Shown: one piece after another, positions 45,021 to 54,283 of the stretch
Layout: each line of letters begins with the position of its first letter
Position numbering within the stretch: the first letter of the stretch is position 1
Assembly: GCF_014652575.1 (NCBI RefSeq)
Contig: NZ_BMZB01000001.1
Span: 682,001 to 746,000 of the forward strand
Origin: Asticcacaulis endophyticus
GTDB taxonomy: Bacteria > Pseudomonadota > Alphaproteobacteria > Caulobacterales > Caulobacteraceae
Direction: 5' to 3'
DNA length: 64,000 nucleotides
Notes under the pieces: model-generated
Seen by the model: only the letters and a program-made list of their open reading frames with translations
What the model was told of the DNA's origin: nothing
The model's database searches: none
Program-made: the position numbers and the translations under genes

Positions 45021-46028
45021 ATGACCTTAGACCTGATTATTCGCCGGGTGGATGACGTGGGCCGGATCACGCTGAACCGGCCCAAAGCCCTGCATGCCCT
45101 GACCCTTGCGATGGTTGAAGCGATGGCGCAAGCCTTAAGCGGCTGGCGCGATGATCCGTCTGTGGCGCGTATCCTGATCGACCATGCCGAGGGCACGCGC
45201 GGGTTTTGTGCCGGGGGTGATATTCGCGCTCTGGCCGATAGCGTGGGTGGCGATGGCAAGCTGATGGAAGCGTTTTTTACTGCCGAATACCGGCTGAACG
45301 TGCTGATCCATAACTACCCCAAGCCGGTCATCGCCCTGATGGACGGCATTGTCATGGGCGGTGGCGTCGGGATTTCGGTCCATGGCGCGCACCGGATCGC
45401 GACCGAAAACACCGTCTTTGCCATGCCGGAAACGGCCATCGGTCTGTTTACCGATGTGGGCGCAGGCTGGTTTTTACCGAGATTATCAGGGTATCTGGGC
45501 ACATGGCTGGCGCTGACCGGGGCGCGGTTGAAGGGGGCGGATGTGGTTGCTGCTGGTATTGCTACCCACTATGTGGCCGATGCGGCAGAGTTTAAGTCGG
45601 GGCTTTTGAATGGCAGTGACGTCTTGCTCAAATCCCATTTGGCTGAACCCGCCTACGCGCCGCATATGGCCGAGATCAACCGCGCATTCGCCGGTGATAC
45701 CGTGCCGGAGATTATCACAGCCCTTGAGGCCGGTAGTGACTGGGGACGAGCACAGGCGCAGATACTCAAAACCCGCTGTCCGGTATCCATGACGGTGACC
45801 CTGAAACACCTGCGGATGGGCCGCGCCATGACCCGCTTTGAAGACGTGATGATACAGGAATACCGGCTGGCGCGCCGCCTGACCCGCAGGGCTGATTTCG
45901 CTGAGGGCGTGCGCGCTGTGGTGGTCGACCGGGACCAAAATCCGCGCTGGTCGCCTGCGCACGCGGACGACGTCGATAACGCGCTGATCACGGAACTCTT
46001 CACACCTCTGTCACCTGAGTTGTTCTAA
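45021..46028 (+). CDS. 3-Hydroxyisobutyryl-CoA hydrolase (crotonase family)
   Basis: 335 residues, longer than plain enoyl-CoA hydratases and typical of the hydrolase branch (ECH_2). GFCAGGDIRALA forms the oxyanion site, followed by GGGVGISVHGAHRIATE and the signature PETAIGLFTDVGAGWFLPRL with the active-site Glu and Asp. It releases 3-hydroxyisobutyrate from its CoA ester in valine breakdown. Nine bases separate it from the dehydrogenase gene. Confidence 0.93.
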   Translation: MTLDLIIRRVDDVGRITLNRPKALHALTLAMVEAMAQALSGWRDDPSVARILIDHAEGTRGFCAGGDIRALADSVGGDGKLMEAFFTAEYRLNVLIHNYPKPVIALMDGIVMGGGVGISVHGAHRIATENTVFAMPETAIGLFTDVGAGWFLPRLSGYLGTWLALTGARLKGADVVAAGIATHYVADAAEFKSGLLNGSDVLLKSHLAEPAYAPHMAEINRAFAGDTVPEIITALEAGSDWGRAQAQILKTRCPVSMTVTLKHLRMGRAMTRFEDVMIQEYRLARRLTRRADFAEGVRAVVVDRDQNPRWSPAHADDVDNALITELFTPLSPELF

Positions 46029-46079
46029 GTCGATAATACACTTAAGTTGGTAGGCTTAGTTATAACGGAGGCCTGCCGT

Positions 46080-46484
46080 ATGATAACCGAACAGACCGCT
46101 ATCGTTCTTGGCCCCGGTGAGGGCCGTCGCTACCCGCTGGGCCGCATGACCAGCATCTTTAAATCGGATGGTGAAGAAACTTCCGGCCGCTATTCGATCT
46201 CGGAATGGTGGCTTGAGCCCTATACCCGCGGGCCGGGCAAGCACGTCCATAGCGACAACGAAGACATCTTTTATGTCATCGAAGGCCGCGTCGCCTTTCT
46301 GGTTGGGGATCAGTGGATTGATGCCGCCAAAGGGTCGTTCGTGCGTGTGCCCGCCGGTGTGATCCACGATTTTGAAAACCAGTCGCCGGACCGTGCCGGT
46401 GTGCTCAATATCTATATTCCCGGCGGTTTTGAGGATGATATGCCGGGGATTGTTGACTGGTTTCAGAAAAATCCGGTCGATTAA
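46080..46484 (+). CDS. Cupin-domain protein
   Basis: 134 residues from ATG 46080 with GGAGG eight bases upstream. The cupin metal motifs are GKHVHSDNEDIFYVIEG (His, His, Glu) and a second part with VPAGVIHDFEN, where His completes the site. Small single-domain cupins may be isomerases, dioxygenases or binding proteins; nothing here decides which. It closes the amino acid breakdown group and is followed by a terminator. Confidence 0.88.
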   Translation: MITEQTAIVLGPGEGRRYPLGRMTSIFKSDGEETSGRYSISEWWLEPYTRGPGKHVHSDNEDIFYVIEGRVAFLVGDQWIDAAKGSFVRVPAGVIHDFENQSPDRAGVLNIYIPGGFEDDMPGIVDWFQKNPVD

Positions 46485-46491
46485 GCGCACA

Positions 46492-46521
46492 AAAAACCCC
46501 GGACTTTCGACCGGGGTTTTT
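46492..46521. terminator. Bidirectional rho-independent terminator
   Basis: AAAAACCCCGG and CCGGGGTTTTT form an 11-base stem with an 8-base loop, between the convergent cupin and TonB receptor genes. Confidence 0.93.
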
Positions 46522-46528
46522 AACTTGA

Positions 46529-48868
46529 TTACATCGGCCCGCCACCACCGGGGCCACCGCCCCAGTTGCCGCGCGGCCCACGAGGGCCCTGGGGCATATC
46601 CTCTTGCGGCTGGGTGCCGCGCACCTCACCAAAGACATAACGCAGGGTCAGATAGGCCACTTGCCCCTGTTGCTTACGCTCGCGGATACCTTCCTGCGTA
46701 TCGCTGCGGGTATAGGTCTTGGTATTGGCCGATTCAAAGATATCGGTCACGTTCAGAGACAGAAACAGCTTGTTGCTGAAACGGTGCGAATAGTTGACAT
46801 TGGCCGTGGCGAACGGATCGGTATAGCTTTCGCGATCGATGCGCTTACCCTGCACATTGATGTTCACGCCCACGGTGTCCTTGGCCGTCATCTTGTAGTC
46901 GGCATTTATCCGTCCACTGACGTTAGTGCCGGTGCGCTCATAAGGCATCAGGTTACGATCATAGGACTGCACCTCGAAATAGGTGACCGTGCTAGAGGCC
47001 CGCATGCGCAGTTTTTCCGTCAGCCTGCCATCAAATGACATTTCAAGGCCGCCGGACTGCTGCTCACCCAGATTGGCGCGGGTGCGCAGCAGTACCGTAT
47101 CAGAGATATAGTAGCTAACCGGCGCAATAACCTTTGAGTCCTTGCTGTAGAAAGCTTCGACATTATAGCTGTAGCCGCTTTTTTGGTATTCGTAACGGAC
47201 GCTGAACTTATCGGTTTCCTGCGGTTTCAGGTCGGCATTACCCGCAGAGGCGTATTGATCACTATAATAGACAATGGTCGGGTCAAGTTCCATAGCGCCC
47301 GGACGGCGGATGCGGCGCGAATAGCCTACGCGCAAACGCTCCGCCTGCGACAATATATAGCTCAGGTTCACACTCGGCGTGACATTGGTGTAGTTGCTTT
47401 CGCCGCCTGTGCCGGTCTTGATCTCGACATCGGTGCGTTCAACCCGCAGGCCACTGCTGAGGCTCAGCTTATCCGTATAGGCCTTGCTGTAATTGACATA
47501 AAAGGCGCTGATGGTCTGCACGATATCCGTGATCGTGTCCTGATCCGGAATAAGCGAGGTGCCGCCGGTGCGCTGATTTAAGGTGCGGCTGTAGCTTTTC
47601 TGGTTCTGGATATCGAAACCGGTCGAGGCGTCCCCGCCCCATAGCCCGTGGGTATAGTCACCGCTCAGGTTCAACAGCTTTTCTTTGGTGTCGCGGTTAC
47701 TGCGGTCACTGCTGTCGGTGCGTGCGGGCACGGCATAGCTATAGAGGGTCGAGTTTTCGCTCTGGCTGTCGCCGGTATTTTCCGAATAGCGCAGATTGAA
47801 CTTTAAGGTCTCGCCTTCGGTATCGCCTCTGTGGTCAAACCGCAGCGTACCTTCAACCGTTTCATTGTTGTTTTCACCGCGGCTGATGCGGTTATAATCC
47901 TGCGTCAGGACGGCGTTCACATCATAGATCAGGCTGTGGCTCAGGCCGGTGTTGCTGCCTTCACGGCGCTGATAGCTGACATTACCAGCCAGGGTGTCAT
48001 TGTCGTTGATCTGATAGTTCAGCCCGCCGTTAACCGACATCATATCGCTTAAGCGCGGGTTATAGCTTTCCGTGACCGCACGGGTCGTCTCACCGGTCAG
48101 GGCATTGATGCGCTTTCGGTCATCGGTCGATTCATTGGGGCGGCCATCGTGACGAATATTGACGCTGCCGTTCAGGATCAGCTTGGGCGTGATCTGACGG
48201 CTGGCCGAGAAATTGGCGTTGTAACGGTCATCCGTGCCTTTGCCGAGCGTAAGGGTCGGTTTTTGCTGCACAAAACGGCCGCGCTTCATGACGATATTGA
48301 TGATCCCGCCGGAACCTTCGGACGAAAACTGCGCGCCCGGATTGTTCATGACTTCGATAGAATCGATGTCTTCCGACGCCAGGGATTGCAGGGTGGCTGC
48401 GCGGTTCTCGCCCTGCAAGGCCGTGGACGGCTTGCCATCAACCAGAATCGTCACACCCGATCCGCGCAGAGTGACATTGCCTTCCGGATCAACGGCCACG
48501 CCCGGCACCTTATTGAGAGTATCGGCGGCCACGCTGACCGGGGTTTCGGCGTCGGTCTTGGGGTCATACACCTGACGGTCGGCGCGGTTTTGCGGGCGCT
48601 CGGCAGCCACGGTCACGGTCGTGGTCGGGCCTTCCTGCGCTTCGGCCTCAACCGGCGTGGTCTTGAGCGGTTCATCAGGTTTCTTTTCGGTCGCAGGCGG
48701 CTGGGCCTGAGCCGGGGCTGTCGTCTGAACGGGCGTTTGGGCCGGTGTCGGTGCTGTTTGTGCCCACACAGGCGCGGCTAACACCAGCGCCGCCAGAGTG
48801 CTGAGCGCCGTGCCGTTCCTCAAAGCACGAAACCGCGAACCAGACAGGAGTAGATTATTATTTTTCAT
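46529..48868 (-). CDS. TonB-dependent receptor (outer membrane beta-barrel family) with Gly/Pro-rich tail
   Basis: 779 residues. Signal peptide about 1-36 (ending VWAQ), then a Pro/Thr/Gln/Glu-rich spacer to about 85 and a plug with PVSVAADTLNKVPGVAVD, VTLRGSGVTILVDGKPS and SSEGSGGIINIVMKRG. The barrel follows; its last strand (YLTLRYVFGEV) is followed by a tail of Gly, Pro and Arg ending GGGPM, so the protein does not end in the usual aromatic residue. This is the type that resembles SusC-like and TonB receptors with short plugs. It is divergent from a GH43-like protein and KduD, suggesting a sugar cargo. Confidence 0.9.
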   Translation of the reverse strand: MKNNNLLLSGSRFRALRNGTALSTLAALVLAAPVWAQTAPTPAQTPVQTTAPAQAQPPATEKKPDEPLKTTPVEAEAQEGPTTTVTVAAERPQNRADRQVYDPKTDAETPVSVAADTLNKVPGVAVDPEGNVTLRGSGVTILVDGKPSTALQGENRAATLQSLASEDIDSIEVMNNPGAQFSSEGSGGIINIVMKRGRFVQQKPTLTLGKGTDDRYNANFSASRQITPKLILNGSVNIRHDGRPNESTDDRKRINALTGETTRAVTESYNPRLSDMMSVNGGLNYQINDNDTLAGNVSYQRREGSNTGLSHSLIYDVNAVLTQDYNRISRGENNNETVEGTLRFDHRGDTEGETLKFNLRYSENTGDSQSENSTLYSYAVPARTDSSDRSNRDTKEKLLNLSGDYTHGLWGGDASTGFDIQNQKSYSRTLNQRTGGTSLIPDQDTITDIVQTISAFYVNYSKAYTDKLSLSSGLRVERTDVEIKTGTGGESNYTNVTPSVNLSYILSQAERLRVGYSRRIRRPGAMELDPTIVYYSDQYASAGNADLKPQETDKFSVRYEYQKSGYSYNVEAFYSKDSKVIAPVSYYISDTVLLRTRANLGEQQSGGLEMSFDGRLTEKLRMRASSTVTYFEVQSYDRNLMPYERTGTNVSGRINADYKMTAKDTVGVNINVQGKRIDRESYTDPFATANVNYSHRFSNKLFLSLNVTDIFESANTKTYTRSDTQEGIRERKQQGQVAYLTLRYVFGEVRGTQPQEDMPQGPRGPRGNWGGGPGGGGPM

Positions 48869-49146
48869 TATTAGGTCTTCTTCGGAAGAGTGGCATTTGT
48901 CGGATTATACGCAAGGCCTGTTAAATTTCCGTCGGATATATGGCAAGGAGTCTTGCGACCAAAAGATGTTCAGCCCGGATTGCCATAGCGCAGATGCAAA
49001 AATGACGCACTTTATGTCAGGGATGTATGAATCTTTTCTTTAGTGAAAATATATGCGCGAAACCTTTACACTTTTACGGGGATCGCTGCCTGTGTATGAT
49101 CTGAATTGATTGTTTAAGACCAATAATAACACAGCGGGAGAAAACC

Positions 49147-50157
49147 ATGCGATCTTTATATCTGGCCGTGGGGCTGATGTGTGCGGTTGCACCCGCCGTG
49201 ATGGCGCAGGCTACGGCTGAGGCCCCTAAACCGCTCTATCGCGATCCGGTGTTTGACGGGGCGGCGGATGCGTCGATTGTCTATGACACCCCAAATGCGC
49301 AATGGAAGATGTTCTACACCAACCGGCGGGCGTCGCTGAAATTCCCGGACCCAAAGGATGTGCGCTGGGTGCATGGCACGCCGATTGGTATTGCGACCTC
49401 GACCGATGGTCTGACGTGGCGTTATGGCGGGCAGGCGGCGATTCCGCAAAGCTGCACCGGTGAGACCCTGTGGGCGCCGGAAGTGTTTAAGGACGGCGAC
49501 ACCTGGCATATGTGGCTGACGGTTGTGCCGGGCGTGTTTGCCAACTGGAACCATCCGCGCCAGATTGTGCATCTGACCAGCTCTGATCTAAAAACCTGGG
49601 ACTGCGGCGAAACGCTCGATCTGGGCGATAAGGTGATCGACGCCAGCGTCATCAAAATCGGTGACAGTTACCGCATGTGGTTCAAGGATGAGCGTAAGGG
49701 TTCACGCCTGTTGGCCGCTGATTCCAAAGACCTCAAGACCTGGGTGCGGAATGACACGCCGGTGGTTGATATCGCTGCCGAAGGGCCAAAGGTGTTTCGT
49801 TTCAAAGGGCACTACTGGATGGTGGCCGATGCGTGGAAAGGCCTGATTGCCTTAAGCTCTGATGATGCGACCGACTGGACGCTGCAACCGGATCGCCTGC
49901 TGGAGCAGCCGGGCACGCAGCCTACCGACACCAACAAGGGCCAGCACCCTGATATTGTCGTAGGTACCGGCAAGGACGGGGTTGAGCGGGCCTTTATCTA
50001 TTACTTCGTCCATCAGCATAGTGAACCACAGGCCAAAACCGATCCGTACTGGAACCAGCGCACGGTCATTCAGGTCGCCGAAGTGAAATATGCGGACGGC
50101 AAGCTGACCGTGGATCGTAACGCCGCGGTGGACGCTCGGCTTTATCCGCCGAAATAG
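49147..50157 (+). CDS. GH43-like five-bladed beta-propeller glycosidase, exported
   Basis: 336 residues with a signal peptide (about 1-22, ending VMAQA). Repeated blades are visible. Three acids fit the GH43-clan pattern: Asp in DGAADASIVYD near the start, Asp in KVIDASVIKIGDSY, and Glu in AEGPKVFRFKGHYW; WAPEVFKDGDTWHMW is also typical. It may be an arabinosidase, xylosidase or galactosidase, or belong to a nearby family such as GH117 or GH130. Followed by kduD after 63 bases. Good GGGAG ribosome site. Confidence 0.78.
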   Translation: MRSLYLAVGLMCAVAPAVMAQATAEAPKPLYRDPVFDGAADASIVYDTPNAQWKMFYTNRRASLKFPDPKDVRWVHGTPIGIATSTDGLTWRYGGQAAIPQSCTGETLWAPEVFKDGDTWHMWLTVVPGVFANWNHPRQIVHLTSSDLKTWDCGETLDLGDKVIDASVIKIGDSYRMWFKDERKGSRLLAADSKDLKTWVRNDTPVVDIAAEGPKVFRFKGHYWMVADAWKGLIALSSDDATDWTLQPDRLLEQPGTQPTDTNKGQHPDIVVGTGKDGVERAFIYYFVHQHSEPQAKTDPYWNQRTVIQVAEVKYADGKLTVDRNAAVDARLYPPK

Positions 50158-50220
50158 GGTTGATCCGCGGGCTTTGGGGGCTATGCTAACAGACCTCCCC
50201 AATGATTTGCGAGCTATCCT

Positions 50221-50976
50221 ATGTCTAACCTGTTCGACCTGACCGGCAAACGCGCCCTGATTACCGGGGCCAATCGCGGACTGGGACAGGCGATGGCAGT
50301 CGCTCTGGCCGAAGCAGGGGCCGATATTGCCGCTGTCGGTAATAACACGCCGGATGAAACCAAGGCCAAGGTCGAAGCTTTGGGCCGCAAGTTTGTGTTC
50401 ATCAAGGCCGACCTGACCTCGACCGCACCCATCCCTGAGATCGTGGACACAACGATTTCGGCCCTGGGCGGGATCGACATCCTGATCAACAATTCCGGCA
50501 TTATCCGCCGCGCCGACAGCGTTGACTTCACCGAGGAAGACTGGGACGCGGTGATGAACGTCAATATCAAATCCGCATTCTTTATGTGTCAGGCCGTGGG
50601 CCGCCACATGATCGCGCAAGGGTCAGGCAAGATCATCAATATCGCCTCCATGCTGTCGTTTCAGGGCGGCATCCGCGTCCCGCCCTATACGGCCTCGAAA
50701 TCGGGCATTGCGGGCATTACCAAGCTGCTGGCCAATGAATGGGCCTCTAAGGGCCTCAATATTAACGCCATAGCCCCCGGCTATTTTGCCACCGACGTGA
50801 CCTCTCAGCTACAGGCCGACGCCGAACGCAACAAGGCGATCCTTGACCGTATCCCCGCCGCGCGCTGGGGCGAGCCTGACGATCTGAAAGGGGCAGCAGT
50901 GTTCCTGTCGTCCAAGGCGTCGGACTATGTCAACGGCGCGATCATCCCGGTGGATGGCGGCTGGCTGGCGCGATAA
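50221..50976 (+). CDS. kduD: 2-Dehydro-3-deoxy-D-gluconate 5-dehydrogenase (KduD)
   Basis: 251 residues, classical SDR: TGANRGLGQ for NAD(H), NNSG, and the active-site set Ser (ASMLSF), Tyr and Lys (YTASKSG). The starting segment FDLTGKRALITGA and the end NGAIIPVDGGWLAR are the KduD pattern. It reduces 2,5-diketo-3-deoxygluconate in breakdown of unsaturated uronates from pectin. The window also encodes a PL10 pectate lyase, but far away; KduI is not present. Confidence 0.93.
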   Translation: MSNLFDLTGKRALITGANRGLGQAMAVALAEAGADIAAVGNNTPDETKAKVEALGRKFVFIKADLTSTAPIPEIVDTTISALGGIDILINNSGIIRRADSVDFTEEDWDAVMNVNIKSAFFMCQAVGRHMIAQGSGKIINIASMLSFQGGIRVPPYTASKSGIAGITKLLANEWASKGLNINAIAPGYFATDVTSQLQADAERNKAILDRIPAARWGEPDDLKGAAVFLSSKASDYVNGAIIPVDGGWLAR

Positions 50977-51000
50977 CTAGGCCCATGCTAAACTCTCAGC

Positions 51001-51480
51001 ATGAGTGTTGCCTTTACCAAAGACGAAGATCACGAAGCCGCTGCCGCCAATCTGCCGGATCGGCCGATCTCGCCCCATCCTAATCTGGTCACGCCGCAGG
51101 GCCTGAGCCAACTTGAAGCCGCCTTTGCTGAGGCCAAGGCCGCCTATGGGGCCGCGCAGGCATCGGGCAGCATCAACGAAGACCGCACCGCTATGGCACG
51201 GGCGACGCGCGATCTGCGTTATTATACGGCGCGTTTAGGCTCGGCCCAGCGCATCGCGCCGGTCAGTCATCCCGAAACGGTCGTATTTGGCTGCACGGTC
51301 ACGATTGAACGCGACGATGGCCGCACCCAGACTTTTCGCATTGTCGGTGAGGATGAGGCCGATCCGGCTAAGGGCAGCATTTCCTATGTCTCACCGCTGG
51401 CCCGCGCCCTTTTGGGTAAATCCGTGGGTGATGAGGCACAGGCGGCAGGGTCCGAGATCGAAATCACTTCTATCCGTTAA
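51001..51480 (+). CDS. GreA/GreB-family transcription factor
   Basis: 159 residues. The C-terminal FKBP-like domain of Gre factors is clear: VVFGCTVTIERDDGR, FRIVGEDEADPAKGSISYVSPLARALLGKSVGDE. The N-terminal coiled coil is short and carries RPISPHPNLVTPQGL, a start seen in an alphaproteobacterial Gre-like group, instead of the classical acidic tip. It may bind RNA polymerase without having full transcript-cleavage activity. Convergent with the antiporter gene, with stops adjoining. Confidence 0.85.
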   Translation: MSVAFTKDEDHEAAAANLPDRPISPHPNLVTPQGLSQLEAAFAEAKAAYGAAQASGSINEDRTAMARATRDLRYYTARLGSAQRIAPVSHPETVVFGCTVTIERDDGRTQTFRIVGEDEADPAKGSISYVSPLARALLGKSVGDEAQAAGSEIEITSIR

Positions 51481-52608
51481 TTACGGCACAATCGTCACAA
51501 ACAGGTAGGTCGCGAAGATCACCAGATGGGTTATCCCTTGCAGGATTGTGGTGCGTCCGGTGCCGAGCGAAAAGATCGAGACGATAAACGACAGCAACAA
51601 TAATATCATCGACTTTGGATCAAGCCCCAACGCCAGCGGCCAGTCCATGACCACGGACAAAACCGCCACGGTCGGAATGGTCAGGCCGATGGTGGCGAGC
51701 GCCGACCCCAGCGCCAGATTGAGGCTGGTTTGAATACGGTTGCGGCGGGCAGCTTTGACGGCTGCCAGACTTTCCGGGGCCAGCACCAGACCGGCAATCA
51801 GCACCCCGACGAACGCCAGCGGCAGACCGGCGGCCCCGACGGCGGCTTCGATATGGGGCGACAGGCTTTTGGCCAGCAGAACCACCCCGACCAGGGCGAC
51901 AATCAGGGCACCGACCGCGATCCATGATTGCAGATGGGTGGGCGGTTCGGCATGGACATCCTGCGGCAGATCGCCATCACCGGCCGGCAGGAAATAATCT
52001 CGGTGCCGGACCGTCTGCACTAGCACAAAGGTACCATAAAGGATCAGCGATACCACGGCCACAAAGATAAGCTGCGGCGGGGAATAGAATGAGCCGGGTG
52101 CGGACGATGTAAAGTTCGGCAGGATCAGCGACAAAGACGCCATCGCCGCCAGCACGCAAAAGGCCGAACTGACGCCGCGTAGCACAAATTTCTGCTCATG
52201 GTGGCGTGCGCCCCCGACCAGCAGACATAAGCCCACAATCCCGTTCATGATGATCATCACCGCGGCAAAGACCGTGTCGCGCGCCAGCGTGGCCTTTTCG
52301 CCCGGATCGGACATCATCAGCGACACAATAAGGGCGACTTCGATAATGGTGACCGCAATGGCCAGCACCAGAGTCCCGAACGGTTCACCGACCTTATGGG
52401 CGACAACCTCGGCATGGTGAACGGCGGCCAGCACGCAGCCCATCATGATGATAGCGGCGACAATAACCCCGAAAAGCCCCAGATAGGCGGCGTGGAGCGC
52501 TATGGCGAGCAAACCGGCCACGGGAACCACCAGACTCCAGATCGGCAGCACCGGCACGTCCTTAGTTTGGGTCGTCTTGGCGGTGTTGGGATTGCCGGAT
52601 TGGGCCAT
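51481..52608 (-). CDS. chaA: Calcium/proton antiporter (CaCA family, ChaA-like)
   Basis: 375 residues, about eleven hydrophobic segments. The two CaCA alpha-repeats are visible: VGEPFGTLVLAIAVTIIEVALIV near residue 80-100, and ESLAAVKAARRNRIQTSLNLALGSALATIGLTIP near 280-310, each with a key Glu. The family moves Ca2+ (or Na+/K+) out in exchange for protons across the inner membrane. Stands alone. Confidence 0.93.
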   Translation of the reverse strand: MAQSGNPNTAKTTQTKDVPVLPIWSLVVPVAGLLAIALHAAYLGLFGVIVAAIIMMGCVLAAVHHAEVVAHKVGEPFGTLVLAIAVTIIEVALIVSLMMSDPGEKATLARDTVFAAVMIIMNGIVGLCLLVGGARHHEQKFVLRGVSSAFCVLAAMASLSLILPNFTSSAPGSFYSPPQLIFVAVVSLILYGTFVLVQTVRHRDYFLPAGDGDLPQDVHAEPPTHLQSWIAVGALIVALVGVVLLAKSLSPHIEAAVGAAGLPLAFVGVLIAGLVLAPESLAAVKAARRNRIQTSLNLALGSALATIGLTIPTVAVLSVVMDWPLALGLDPKSMILLLLSFIVSIFSLGTGRTTILQGITHLVIFATYLFVTIVP

Positions 52609-52736
52609 GCTTAGTCCTTAAAAATATCGTTTAGCGCGCCCCCATAGAATTAATCCCCTATCCAGCCGGTCATGTCCACCTCAAGGGATTGATTTATTTC
52701 GATTTCAGGTCAATTTTTTATGACGGCAGCCAACCG

Positions 52737-53717
52737 TTAAAGACACGGCACTGTCCCCAGACGATCCTCAGCCCAGATTTGGGCTTGAGTTTCAGGGGCG
52801 ACATTGCCGCCCGACAGGATCACCAGAACCGTCTGCGGCGTCGTTTGGGCGCGCAGATATGCCACCACACCGGCCATACAGCCGGCCGAGGTCGGCTCAA
52901 TAGTCAGTTTCAGCAGATGGGTCAGCCACTGGGTCCAGTAGATGATATCGTCTTCTGAGACCTCAAGCACCCCGGCGGTCTGTTTCAGAAAGGCCAATGT
53001 CCGTTCACTGACATATAGGGTGCGCACACCATCAGCGATGGTATCCGGTGCTTGCTCCCATTTGAAAATCTTCCCGTCGCGCAAAGTGCGGGCGGCGTCA
53101 TTGGCATTGAGCGGTTCAACCCCGAAAACCTTGGTCTCGGGGGATGTAGCCTGCGCGGCCAGCCAGGTACCGGACACCAGCCCACCGCCACCGCAGGGTG
53201 CGAATACCGCACTAAATGCGGGACCATCCTGAAACGCTTCCAAGGCGGCTGTACCCTGACCGGCCATGACGCGGTCGTCGTCATAGGGATGGATGAACAC
53301 CGCCCCTTGATCGATGACGGCCTGCACCGCGCTTTCGGCTTCCTGCCGGGTTTTGGTGACCACAACCTCGGCCCCGTGCGCGCGTGTGGCAGCAACTTTA
53401 AGCGATGAGGCGGTTTGCGGAATAAAAATGGTCGCTTTCAAGCCCAGAATTTTGGCGCCGTAAGCCACGGCCTGAGCGTGATTGCCCGACGAAAAACAGG
53501 TCACCCGCTCCGGCATTGCACCCTGTTCTTTGAGGGTCAGCAGGGTATTCATCGCCCCGCGCACCTTAAAAGCGCCAATTTTTTGCAGATTCTCGCACTT
53601 AAAGACAATGCGGTGACCCAGCATGGCGTTGAGCGTGCCTGACTCCATCAGCGGCGTGCGATGAACAAAGCCGGCGATGCGGCTCTGGGCGGCAATGATA
53701 TGATCAGGTGTATTCAT
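52737..53717 (-). CDS. Threonine/serine dehydratase-like PLP enzyme
   Basis: 326 residues, catalytic domain only, with no ACT regulatory domain, so closer to catabolic threonine ammonia-lyase or hydroxyaspartate dehydratase than to biosynthetic IlvA. The PLP lysine is in IGAFKVRGA, the phosphate loop SSGNHAQAVA, and PCGGGGLVSG binds the phosphate group. It overlaps the MocA-like gene by four bases and is thus the last gene of the molybdenum enzyme operon, an unusual place. Confidence 0.88.
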   Translation of the reverse strand: MNTPDHIIAAQSRIAGFVHRTPLMESGTLNAMLGHRIVFKCENLQKIGAFKVRGAMNTLLTLKEQGAMPERVTCFSSGNHAQAVAYGAKILGLKATIFIPQTASSLKVAATRAHGAEVVVTKTRQEAESAVQAVIDQGAVFIHPYDDDRVMAGQGTAALEAFQDGPAFSAVFAPCGGGGLVSGTWLAAQATSPETKVFGVEPLNANDAARTLRDGKIFKWEQAPDTIADGVRTLYVSERTLAFLKQTAGVLEVSEDDIIYWTQWLTHLLKLTIEPTSAGCMAGVVAYLRAQTTPQTVLVILSGGNVAPETQAQIWAEDRLGTVPCL

Positions 53718-54283
53718 GTGGCTGTCTTAGACCGGTTTGTCAGCGCCGTCAGATCATCTTTGGTATCAATATCCTGCACTATCGCCTCAGTGCCAACCTC
53801 AAGACGTGCCACGCGGTAACGACCGCCGGTGATCAGGCCGCGCGCCCCTGTGTCGCCGGACAATGCGCGCAGGTCATCGAAGCAGGTGGCGGCAAACAAC
53901 ACCGGATGGCCATCGCGCCCGTCATGCGTCGGCACTACAATATCATGGCCGGGCAAGCGGTCGGCCAGTTGCACATAAACCGTCTGCGGGATCAGAGGCA
54001 TATCGCCGAGCACCACAAACACCCCGTCGCATGGGGCAAGCGATGCCACCCCTAACGCCAGCGATCCACCCATGCCCGCATCGGCATCGGGATTGATCAC
54101 CACTTTTACGCCTTCGGGCACAGGCGTAGGGGCGCGGGTGACGACTATACGCTGCGCCAGTCCCTCGGTGGCGACAATGGCGGCGTCAAGCACGGTGCGG
54201 TCAGCTAATCGCGCCTGTAGCTTATCCTCAGTTCCAAATCGCCGTGACGCCCCGGCGGCCAGTATGATCGCGGCCAGCGTCAT
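53714..54283 (-). CDS. mocA: Molybdenum cofactor cytidylyltransferase-like (MocA)
   Basis: 189 residues, nucleotidyltransferase fold: LAAGASRRFGTEDKL at the N-terminus, INPDADAGMGGSLALGV in the middle and LGDMPLIP with a metal-binding Asp. It should add CMP to molybdopterin for enzymes of the xanthine dehydrogenase family. It overlaps both the XdhC-like gene and the dehydratase gene by four bases each. Confidence 0.92.
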   Translation of the reverse strand: MTLAAIILAAGASRRFGTEDKLQARLADRTVLDAAIVATEGLAQRIVVTRAPTPVPEGVKVVINPDADAGMGGSLALGVASLAPCDGVFVVLGDMPLIPQTVYVQLADRLPGHDIVVPTHDGRDGHPVLFAATCFDDLRALSGDTGARGLITGGRYRVARLEVGTEAIVQDIDTKDDLTALTNRSKTAT

